DNA from: CAZXCQ01 sp964639275
GTDB taxonomy: Bacteria > Desulfobacterota > DSM-4660 > Desulfatiglandales > Desulfatiglandaceae
Length of the DNA stretch: 7,524 bases
Assembly: GCA_964639275.1 (NCBI GenBank)
Contig: CAZXCQ010000300.1
Span: forward strand, 1-7,524
Reading direction: 5' to 3'
The notes under the pieces: model-generated
Databases searched by the model: none
What the model was told of the DNA's origin: nothing
The model's input: only the letters and a program-made list of their open reading frames with translations
Program-made: the position numbers and the translations under genes
In this document: piece by piece, positions 1-5,069 of the stretch
How the letters are laid out: every line of letters begins with the position of its first letter
How positions within the stretch are numbered: the first letter of the stretch is position 1

Positions 1-68
1 TTATACACCCGAAAAACGGAATCCCCATTCCCCTGGTTTGAAAAGGCTAAAGTGTTACGTTTTTTTAT

Positions 69-114
69 TTTGCGGACTCTGGCAAAAAACGGCCTAGAGC
101 CAGGAGGCCGCAAA
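69..114 (-). promoter_or_regulatory. Long hairpin competing with the rpmI terminator
   Basis: Positions 69-75 (TTTGCGG) are exactly complementary to 108-114 (CCGCAAA). Inside that, 79-83 (CTGGC) is complementary to 99-103 (GCCAG), with 77-78 able to pair with 105-106. The result is a nearly continuous stem of about 14 bp around a 15-base loop. It uses bases 105-110, which form the 5' arm of the terminator at 84-110, so the two structures cannot form together. The pairing is seen in the sequence; a role as an antiterminator or 3'-end stabiliser is inference. Confidence 0.45.
84..110 (-). terminator. Intrinsic terminator after rpmI
   Basis: Read on the minus strand, CGGCCT (110-105) pairs with AGGCCG (95-90), giving a perfect 6-bp GC-rich stem with a 9-base loop. 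Six U residues follow directly (89-84). The hairpin begins about ten bases past the rpmI stop codon. This is the normal form of a Rho-independent terminator and suggests that some or all transcripts of the thrS-infC-rpmI unit end here. A longer alternative hairpin (69-114) overlaps it and would place the U tract in a loop, so termination could be conditional. Confidence 0.75.
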
Positions 115-119
115 TATTA

Positions 120-317
120 CTAGAGATACGGGACGAGTCTCGTCACCTGCTTTGCGTTGGCAGAATCGACCAACCCTGATTTTCGCAGATTCCTTTTTCT
201 CTTTGCGCTCTTCTTTGTGAGAATATGATTCCCAAAGGCCTTGTTTCTGACGATCTTTCCCGAACCCGTAACCTTAAATCTCTTGGCAGCCCCGCGGTTC
301 GTCTTGATTTTTGGCAT
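120..317 (-). CDS. rpmI: 50S ribosomal protein L35
   Basis: This encodes a 65-residue basic protein that begins MPKIKTNRGAAKRFKVTGSG, the typical start of bacterial L35, a small structural protein of the large ribosomal subunit. The family is about 64-66 residues long, so the gene is complete. Lys and Arg are dense throughout (KKSAKRKRNLRK), as expected for an rRNA-binding protein. I chose the ATG at 317 over an in-frame GTG at 332 because it matches the family start exactly and has a strong Shine-Dalgarno sequence, GGGAGG (328-323), five bases upstream. It is third in thrS-infC-rpmI. The usual next gene, rplT, does not appear in the 119 bases that remain, and a terminator follows at once. 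Confidence 0.97.
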   Translation of the reverse strand: MPKIKTNRGAAKRFKVTGSGKIVRNKAFGNHILTKKSAKRKRNLRKSGLVDSANAKQVTRLVPYL

Positions 318-331
318 TTCTACCTCCCTCA

Positions 332-346
332 CCCGGATAGACCGGG
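332..346 (-). promoter_or_regulatory. Hairpin abutting the rpmI ribosome-binding site
   Basis: CCGGG at 342-346 and CCCGG at 332-336 form a perfect 5-bp GC stem with a 5-base loop. In the mRNA the stem ends four bases before the GGGAGG Shine-Dalgarno sequence of rpmI. An alternative pairing of 344-348 (GGGAA) with 379-383 (TTCCC) would disrupt it. In other bacteria L20 represses this operon by binding the rpmI leader, so a control element is expected here. That this hairpin is that element is inference, since I cannot recognise an L20 site. Confidence 0.4.
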
Positions 347-358
347 AACACAGAATCC

Positions 359-379
359 CTAACTCTTCAGGCCCATCAT
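359..379 (-). other. Possible six-codon leader ORF before rpmI
   Basis: ATG-ATG followed by four sense codons and TAG encodes MMGLKS. A purine-rich ribosome site (GGAG at 389-386, within GGAGAGGGG) lies six bases before the first ATG. It ends 41 bases upstream of rpmI, and its reading would run into the structures near the rpmI ribosome site. Such a short ORF can occur by chance, and there is no evidence that it is translated. Confidence 0.2.
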
Positions 380-397
380 TCCCCTCTCCAGGTGCCG

Positions 398-427
398 ATT
401 TTAAGAACTAAATTGATAAAAAAACAA
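398..427 (-). promoter_or_regulatory. Possible sigma-70 promoter for rpmI
   Basis: On the minus strand TTGTTT (427-422) and TAAAAT (403-398) are separated by 18 bases in an AT-rich stretch. The -10 matches the TATAAT consensus at five of six positions, while the -35 matches at only three. Transcription would start near 391, giving a leader of about 75 bases before rpmI that contains the mini-ORF and the hairpin. An internal promoter would fit the unusually long infC-rpmI gap, but AT-rich sequence often matches by chance. Confidence 0.3.
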
Positions 428-443
428 GTAGCCGCTGTGAAAA

Positions 444-490
444 ATTTTAGGCATTTTAGGCACTTTGGATCACTTTAGACACTTCAACTT
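444..490. repeat. 9-base tandem repeat in the infC-rpmI gap
   Basis: Two perfect copies of ATTTTAGGC (444-452 and 453-461) are followed by decayed copies: ACTTTGGATC (462-471), ACTTTAGAC (472-480) and ACTTCAAC (481-488). Read on the minus strand the unit is close to AAAGTGCCT. The copies degrade steadily in one direction, as in an old slipped-strand array. No function is evident. The array contains the stop codon (458-456) of an open frame that runs from the end of infC. Confidence 0.65.
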
Positions 491-625
491 TAACAGCTAC
501 CAGATCCCCGCTCCCCGCCTTTATGGGAATCACGACTTTGAAGACTTCTTGCGAGACCATCAGAACTGTCTGACAGTGATCTTCGACTATTTGGAGTGCC
601 CTTGACGCAACATCGGAATTGATGT

Positions 626-1144
626 CTATTTCGGGACGATCAGCAAGCTCATCCTGTTTCTGGCCTCTTGTGTGGGGGCCTGCTCCACCGTCCCCATATC
701 GCCGACTTCGTCGGCTACCCGCTTGAGGAGCTCCACACCAGTCTCCATATAGGCCATCTCGCGGCCCCTAAAAAAGATCGTTACCTTCACCCGATCCTTT
801 TTCTCCAGGAATTTTTTTATGTTCCTGATTTTAAAACCCAAGTCGTGATCCTCTGTGTGGGGTCTGAGCTTGATCTCTTTTAACTGGCCACCCCGGGTCT
901 TCTTGCGCGCCTCCTGCACCCTTTTGCTCGTCTGGTATTTGAACTTTCCATAGTCCATGATCCGGCATACAGGGGGATCTGAATTGGGCGCGACCTCCAC
1001 CAAATCAAGCCCCTCGTCGCCTGCCGCCTCCAATGCCTCATTAATCGGGACAATACCGAGCTGTTGACCTTCAGCCGAAATCAGTCTGACCATCCTGGAA
1101 CGAATCCGCTCGTTCACCCTGACATCATCGGATTTCTTTGCTAT
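626..1144 (-). CDS. infC: Translation initiation factor IF-3 (AUA start)
   Basis: IF-3 binds the 30S subunit, prevents premature 50S joining and checks the start codon and initiator tRNA. The protein has 172 residues from the start chosen here. The N-domain contains VNERIRS and the signature PPVCRIMDYGKF. A Lys/Arg-rich linker follows, then the C-domain with VKEIK-like LKEIKLRPHTEDHD and FRGREMAYMETG. The first conventional start, GTG at 1117, has no ribosome site and would cut into the conserved N-terminus. Nine residues upstream in frame is AUA (1144-1142), seven bases after a perfect AGGAGGT, giving MAKKSDDVRVNERIRS. IF-3 genes are well known for AUU/AUC/AUA starts, which IF-3 itself discriminates against, allowing autoregulation. 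The gene follows thrS with five bases between. Identity is certain; the AUA start is strongly supported but not proven. Confidence 0.97.
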   Translation of the reverse strand: MAKKSDDVRVNERIRSRMVRLISAEGQQLGIVPINEALEAAGDEGLDLVEVAPNSDPPVCRIMDYGKFKYQTSKRVQEARKKTRGGQLKEIKLRPHTEDHDLGFKIRNIKKFLEKKDRVKVTIFFRGREMAYMETGVELLKRVADEVGDMGTVEQAPTQEARNRMSLLIVPK

Positions 1145-1149
1145 GGTTA

Positions 1150-3063
1150 CTACCTCCTCTGTCTACATTCCTCTGAAATCAGGCCAATAAATTCCCCTGG
1201 ACTCATAATGGGGAGATTTTGGCCACCCCTTAGCCTTGGAGTCAACCCCTGACTTTCGCATTCCCTGTCCCCCACTATCAGCATATAGGGGATCTTCTCC
1301 AGCTGGGCCTCTCTGACCTTAAGACCCAGTTTCTCATTTCGAAAATCGGCGTTGACCCTTATGCCCGCATCTTTAAGGGTCCTCAGCACCACTTCTGCAT
1401 GCGGGATATTCCTGTCCGTCACAGTCAAAATCACGGCCTGAACCGGGGCGAGCCACGTGGGGAAGGCACCGACATAATGCTCGATCAGGATCCCTATGAA
1501 TCTCTCGATTGCCCCCAGGATTACCCTGTGGATCATCACAGGTCGATGTTTTTGCCCATCTTTGTGAACATAGCTTAGGTCAAACCTCTCAGGCAGTGTA
1601 AAATCACACTGGATGGTGGCACACTGCCATTTTCTCCCCAGGGCATCTCTTAGCTTCACATCGATCTTTGGTCCGTAGAAGGCCCCGTCTCCTTCGTTGA
1701 TGTCGTATGGGAGATCGGAATCCGCCATGGCATTCGTGAGGGCCTCTATGGCAAGATCCCAATCTTCATCCGACCCTATGGATTTTTCCGGCCGGGTGCT
1801 CACCTCCAGTTCGTAATCGAACTTGAAGATACCCATGACGTCGCGGACAAAATCAAGGACACCCTTGATCTCATCGTTTAGCTGTTCCGGGGTACAGATA
1901 ATATGGGCATCATCCTGTGTAAACTCCCTCACCCGCAATAGACCGTGGAGGACCCCGGAGCGTTCATGCCGATGGACCGTCCCCATTTCAAAATACCGTT
2001 TGGGTAAGTCTCGATAGCTCCTTATCTTGGAGCGGTAAATGAGCATATGGGCCAGGCAGTTCATGGGTTTGATGCCATAGGACTGCTCATCGATTTGCGT
2101 GAAGTACATGTGCTCTCGATAGTTCTCAAAGTGGCCCGATTTTTTCCACAGCTCGGTCTTTAGAAGACTTGGACCCCTCGCCAGCTCGTACCCCCTCTTG
2201 AGGTGTTCTTCTATTTCAAACTCCTCAATGAGGTGACGCAGCATGGCCCCCTTGGGATGCCAGACGATCATACCGGCACCAATCTCGTCATAGGTACTAA
2301 AGAGATCCAGCTGGGGACCAAGCCTGGCATGGTTTCGCTTCTCGGCCTCCTCGATCTTCTTCAAATATTGCCGCAGATCTTTCCGATTCTCAAAGGCCAC
2401 GCCATAGATACGGCTGAGCATCGCCCGTCTTTCATCCCCCCGCCAATAGGCCCCGGCCGTCTTGGTCAGGGCAAAGGCATCAATCATCCCGGTCGAAGGG
2501 ACATGTGGCCCCCGGCACAGGTCAGTGAAGTCCCCCTGGGTATATAGTGTCACCGTTTCGACCCCCAGGTCGTTGATCAACTCCACCTTATAGTCCTCGC
2601 CCAGACCTCTAAAGAAATCAATCGCCTCCTGGCTCGCCACCTCTTTGCGCGTAAAAGGAAGATCCGCCTTTATGATCTCCTCCATCTTTTGCTTGATCCC
2701 TGGGAGATCCTCTTCTCTAAAAGGGCGCTCATAGTCAAAATCATAATAAAATCCGCCCTCTATGGCCGGGCCAATGGTCACCCGTACCCCGGGGAAAAGT
2801 TCTTTGACGGCCATGGCCATCACGTGAGAGGTACTATGTCGGAGTATCTCGATTCCTTCCTCCGAGTTCATATACACGGGCTCGAGTTCTGCCGGGGCGT
2901 CTATCAGCGTTGAAAGGTCACGCACTTCCCCATTGACCTTTACCGCCACGACCCTATCCAGACCCTTGACCCCCAGCTCCTTTAGGGCTTCACGGGCCGA
3001 CATGGGCGCGACGCTGATCTCCTGGTCTTCCCTGGCCTTTAGATGGACGAGAACAGGTTTCAT
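1150..3063 (-). CDS. thrS: Threonyl-tRNA synthetase
   Basis: This class II synthetase charges tRNA-Thr in the cytoplasm and removes mis-attached serine. It has 637 residues, close to the usual 640, with the full bacterial domain order. The TGS domain is at about 1-65. The editing domain has HSTSH (H76, H80) and CRGPH (C183, H187). The catalytic core has zinc ligands C336, H387 and H512, motif 2 RHERSG/RVREFTQDDAH and motif 3 MIHRVILGAIERF. The anticodon-binding domain runs from about 535 to the end. The usual MNCPGH zinc motif reads MNCLAH here, with the Cys kept. I chose the ATG at 3063 because it starts the TGS strand at the family position. A TTG at 3105 would add 14 residues and lies in the loop of a leader hairpin. 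The ribosome site at 3063 is weak, so the start is less certain than the identity. Confidence 0.97.
   Translation of the reverse strand: MKPVLVHLKAREDQEISVAPMSAREALKELGVKGLDRVVAVKVNGEVRDLSTLIDAPAELEPVYMNSEEGIEILRHSTSHVMAMAVKELFPGVRVTIGPAIEGGFYYDFDYERPFREEDLPGIKQKMEEIIKADLPFTRKEVASQEAIDFFRGLGEDYKVELINDLGVETVTLYTQGDFTDLCRGPHVPSTGMIDAFALTKTAGAYWRGDERRAMLSRIYGVAFENRKDLRQYLKKIEEAEKRNHARLGPQLDLFSTYDEIGAGMIVWHPKGAMLRHLIEEFEIEEHLKRGYELARGPSLLKTELWKKSGHFENYREHMYFTQIDEQSYGIKPMNCLAHMLIYRSKIRSYRDLPKRYFEMGTVHRHERSGVLHGLLRVREFTQDDAHIICTPEQLNDEIKGVLDFVRDVMGIFKFDYELEVSTRPEKSIGSDEDWDLAIEALTNAMADSDLPYDINEGDGAFYGPKIDVKLRDALGRKWQCATIQCDFTLPERFDLSYVHKDGQKHRPVMIHRVILGAIERFIGILIEHYVGAFPTWLAPVQAVILTVTDRNIPHAEVVLRTLKDAGIRVNADFRNEKLGLKVREAQLEKIPYMLIVGDRECESQGLTPRLRGGQNLPIMSPGEFIGLISEECRQRR
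1152..1158 (-). promoter_or_regulatory. infC ribosome-binding site inside the thrS end
   Basis: On the minus strand the last thrS codons AGG AGG and the T of the TAG stop spell AGGAGGT, a full match to the anti-Shine-Dalgarno sequence. Seven bases separate it from the AUA at 1144. This decides the infC start, because nothing similar precedes the GTG at 1117. It also means that ribosomes finishing thrS cover or clear the infC ribosome site, so translational coupling of the two genes is likely. Confidence 0.85.
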
Positions 3064-3083
3064 AACCCTAACCAGCAAAGCAA

Positions 3084-3127
3084 ATAAGGCATCCGAAGTA
3101 ATCAACCTAATTCCCCAGATGCCTCAT
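3084..3127 (-). promoter_or_regulatory. Leader hairpin before thrS (possible operator)
   Basis: Positions 3118-3127 (GATGCCTCAT) and 3084-3093 (ATAAGGCATC) form a 10-bp stem in the minus-strand RNA with one G-U pair. A few further G-U/G-C pairs extend it into the 24-base loop. The stem lies from -64 to -21 relative to the thrS ATG at 3063. In E. coli, ThrRS represses its own mRNA by binding a tRNA-like stem-loop just upstream of its start, so the position is suggestive. The hairpin is seen; control by ThrRS is inference. I found no T-box sequence. Confidence 0.5.
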
Positions 3128-3132
3128 GTAAT

Positions 3133-3162
3133 ATCTTATCTCAGCAATACAATTTTGTGCAA
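3133..3162 (-). promoter_or_regulatory. Possible thrS promoter, proximal
   Basis: On the minus strand TTGCAC (3162-3157) and TAAGAT (3138-3133) are 18 bases apart. Matches to consensus are three of six and four of six. A start near 3126 would begin the transcript at the first arm of the leader hairpin, an attractive but unproven arrangement. It competes with the distal candidate at 3235-3263. Confidence 0.3.
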
Positions 3163-3234
3163 ATCTGCTATTTCTTAAAGATTATGAAGGAAAAAGGTTC
3201 TGAACAAACAGCATAAATCCAAAAAATTCAGGTC

Positions 3235-3263
3235 TATATAATCGATAACACCACAAAATGCAA
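3235..3263 (-). promoter_or_regulatory. Possible thrS promoter, distal
   Basis: On the minus strand TTGCAT (3263-3258) and TATATA (3240-3235) have the ideal 17-base spacing in the AT-rich gap after the Ub-Mut7-C gene. The TTG of the -35 and TATA of the -10 match consensus. Transcription would start near 3228, leaving a leader of about 165 bases before thrS. No clear intrinsic terminator separates this gap from the upstream gene, so read-through is also possible. Confidence 0.35.
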
Positions 3264-3300
3264 GGGAAAAATTAGGCCCGCCGAGTCTTATCAGCATCCA

Positions 3301-4080
3301 TCACCCAGGATCCGCTCCACGGACGACACCCGGGGGCGATGGTTGGCCCAATATCTGATCGATTACCCTTTTCATTCTGGCAAAATGCGTTCCTCTCCAG
3401 TAGACCTTGTCGCAGGCCCGGCAGTAGGTGTACCTGTTGAACAGACGCCTGGCCTTTGGCGGGACCCTGTCTTTGATTTCTTCCTTTGAGATCTCTTTAA
3501 GCAGACCGTTACAAGAGAGGCATCTTGAAAAAGGCCTCACGTTATCTGTGATATTCAGGTAATCCACGACCCGCTTTATCTGCTCTGCGGTCGTCCCTTT
3601 GTGCAAGAAAATTCCATGTGTTACCTCACTGAATTTCAAGAGATTTCTACTCCTGGTCAAAATGGTCCGCTTCTCCTTCTGAGATATCTTGATTATCTCC
3701 CCGGGGGAGAGTGAGGTGTCAAAATATACGTCAAACCCCATGGCCCGCATATATTTCACGACATCACCTATATTGATATCCGCTATGAATCGGGTCGTTC
3801 TGAGGGGCATCTTTCTCAGGCGGGTGACATCTTCGATATTGAGAGATTCAAACACAGGGTATACACTGATCCGGTCTCCCTCCCGGAGGATGTATTTGAA
3901 GTCTACCGATTCCCCATTTACCAGAATAAGATCGACTTCCGTATGAGGCACACCCAGCGCCTCGATCATGTCCTTTATGGATCTCCTGTCGGTAAACTGG
4001 GCCTCGAAATCGGTCTTTCTCCTGGGTGGTGGCAGAAAATCGTTTAGCTCTTCATAAAAACGAAATGTCGCGTTTGGCAT
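3301..4080 (-). CDS. Ub-Mut7-C protein: ubiquitin-like plus PIN-like RNase domain
   Basis: This 259-residue protein has three recognisable parts. Residues 1-80 form a ubiquitin/MoaD-like fold ending in the family pattern VNGESVDFKYILREGDRISV YPVFESL. Residues about 95-175 match the Mut7-C PIN-like nuclease region, with FIAD (D101), MGFDVYFD, ILTRSRNLL and VTHGIFL. Residues 187-223 form a zinc ribbon with CLSC and CRAC pairs, ending VYWRGTHFARM. The family is predicted to bind or cut RNA, but its bacterial substrate is not known to me. The usual TRDR acidic site reads TRSR here (S144), so catalysis may be altered. The ATG at 4080 has a purine-rich site (AGGGAG) about ten bases upstream. The gene follows metF by 77 bases and precedes the thrS leader; neither neighbour explains its role. 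Confidence 0.85.
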   Translation of the reverse strand: MPNATFRFYEELNDFLPPPRRKTDFEAQFTDRRSIKDMIEALGVPHTEVDLILVNGESVDFKYILREGDRISVYPVFESLNIEDVTRLRKMPLRTTRFIADINIGDVVKYMRAMGFDVYFDTSLSPGEIIKISQKEKRTILTRSRNLLKFSEVTHGIFLHKGTTAEQIKRVVDYLNITDNVRPFSRCLSCNGLLKEISKEEIKDRVPPKARRLFNRYTYCRACDKVYWRGTHFARMKRVIDQILGQPSPPGVVRGADPG

Positions 4081-4104
4081 CAGAGATCTTCTCCCTGGGC
4101 AGGT

Positions 4105-4134
4105 CTAGAGGATTCCGGCGTGGCCTGACCGCAT
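4105..4134 (-). other. Possible nine-codon ORF between metF and the Mut7-C gene
   Basis: An ATG at 4134 is preceded, nine bases away, by a strong GGAGGAGG ribosome site just past the metF stop. It encodes MRSGHAGIL and ends at TAG (4107-4105), in frame with the Mut7-C ATG 24 bases later. The surrounding RNA can fold through CCGG/CCGG and GAGG/CCTC segments. It may be a coupling or leader ORF, or simply the remains of an older N-terminal start. There is no evidence of translation beyond the ribosome site. Confidence 0.25.
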
Positions 4135-4157
4135 TTTTACCGGCCTCCTCCATCGGC

Positions 4158-5045
4158 TCAAATCAGCCCGGCTGCGGCCATGATTTCCGCGACCACATCC
4201 TCCTTGCCGATGGCCATGATATGAACGCCGTCGCACATCTTCTCATCCCGTATCCTCCTGATCATACGACCGGCGATCTCTATCCCCTTGGCCAGGGCCT
4301 TTCCCTTGCCTGCACCGGCCATCTCGTCGATCAGCGCTTGCGGTACATTGACACCCGCGACATTTTTGTTCATAAAACGGGCCATTGGAGCTGAGGTCAA
4401 CAAGATAATACCCGCCAGGATCTTTGCCGGGAATTCCCTGGCATATTCCATGAATTGTTTAAAATTGTCCAGGTCATAGACCGCCTGGGTCTGGATAAAC
4501 TCAGCGCCTGCCTCTATCTTTTTCTCAAACTTGACAAGCTGCGGCTCCAAAGGATTGGCCTCTGGGGTGACAATTGCACCGGCGCAGAAAGAGATGTCAC
4601 CTTCCACATTGTTTCCGCCCAGATCCTTGCCCTTCTCCAGCCCCCTGATGGCAGCAAGCAATTGACTCGAGTCCAGGTCAAAGACCCCCTTGGCCTCCTT
4701 ATGGTCACCCAGGACCACAGAATCCCCTGTCAGACACAGCACGTTTCTGATCCCCCTGCTTGCCGCCATCAGGAGATCGGCCTGGAGGGCCATGCGATTA
4801 CGATCTCTACAGGTCATCTGCAGGATGGGCTCCCCACCCATCTCTTTTACCAGCATGGCCCCCCCCAGGGATGGGAACCGCATCACAGAACTCTGGTGAT
4901 CGGTCACATTCATGGCATCTACCTTATCCTTCAGGAGCTCAATATGATGTATCATCTTCTCCAGGTTTGTCCCCTTTGGGGGGGCCACTTCAGAAGTAAC
5001 GACAAACTTGCCCGACTCAAGGGCCTTTTTAAACGACGACACCAT
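4158..5045 (-). CDS. metF: Methylenetetrahydrofolate reductase, MetF subunit
   Basis: This 295-residue TIM-barrel flavoprotein reduces 5,10-methylene-THF to 5-methyl-THF. That step supplies methionine synthesis and forms part of the methyl branch of the Wood-Ljungdahl pathway. The N-terminus has VTSEVAPPKGTN, with E19 at the catalytic Glu position. NVTDHQSS, the flavin-binding LTGD (105-108) and QTQAVYD (185-191) follow, all at the family's usual spacing. The length is typical for the short bacterial form without a regulatory domain. The ATG at 5045 has AGAGG about seven bases upstream and lies 24 bases behind metV. The direct metV partner marks this as the MetVF type, which in acetogens and other anaerobes takes electrons through iron-sulfur subunits rather than directly from NADH. 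Which donor applies here is inferred from the flavoprotein upstream. Confidence 0.95.
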   Translation of the reverse strand: MVSSFKKALESGKFVVTSEVAPPKGTNLEKMIHHIELLKDKVDAMNVTDHQSSVMRFPSLGGAMLVKEMGGEPILQMTCRDRNRMALQADLLMAASRGIRNVLCLTGDSVVLGDHKEAKGVFDLDSSQLLAAIRGLEKGKDLGGNNVEGDISFCAGAIVTPEANPLEPQLVKFEKKIEAGAEFIQTQAVYDLDNFKQFMEYAREFPAKILAGIILLTSAPMARFMNKNVAGVNVPQALIDEMAGAGKGKALAKGIEIAGRMIRRIRDEKMCDGVHIMAIGKEDVVAEIMAAAGLI

Positions 5046-5069
5046 CGCTAACCTCTTCTCTCACTGGTC

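Larger units (their letters stand above)
318..625 (-). other. 308-base infC-rpmI intergenic region
   Basis: No recognisable gene lies here. Starting from infC, it holds a small inverted repeat directly after the infC stop (610-625), a 6-bp inverted repeat ACTGTC-T-GACAGT (565-577), the 9-base repeat array (444-490), an AT-rich promoter-like sequence (398-427), a mini-ORF (359-379) and the hairpin at the rpmI ribosome site (332-346). One minus-strand frame stays open from within infC to a TAA at 458-456. Its only ATG (560) has no ribosome site and would give 34 residues ending VSKVIQSA. I do not recognise this sequence. Confidence 0.6.

Noticed and set aside
1..60. TATAA at the left edge (minus strand) and a short ATG frame MGIPFFG as a new promoter or gene start
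   Set aside because: The window ends before either can be tested. The frame is not L20 and no -35 element is convincing.
318..332. GTG start for rpmI at 332 adding five residues
   Set aside because: L35 proteins begin MPKIKT, and the best ribosome site sits between this GTG and the ATG at 317.
2203..2547. 114-codon plus-strand open frame inside thrS
   Set aside because: The conserved ThrRS sequence on the other strand accounts for it; no domain or ribosome site supports it.
3064..3105. TTG start for thrS at 3105 adding 14 residues
   Set aside because: A GGGGA lies at usable distance, but the extra residues (MITSDALF...) precede the normal TGS start and the TTG falls in the leader hairpin loop. 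It remains possible but less likely.
3064..3300. T-box or other riboswitch before thrS
   Set aside because: I saw no T-box consensus, specifier arrangement or terminator/antiterminator pair; only the simple hairpin at 3084-3127 stands out.
3260..3300. Intrinsic terminator after the Ub-Mut7-C gene
   Set aside because: There is a short T run on the minus strand after a GC-rich stretch, but the GC-rich part does not form a stem.
4455..5051. 198-codon open frame on the plus strand opposite metF
   Set aside because: It lies wholly antisense to a clear metF, matches no family I recognise, and is explained by the low stop frequency opposite GC-rich codons.
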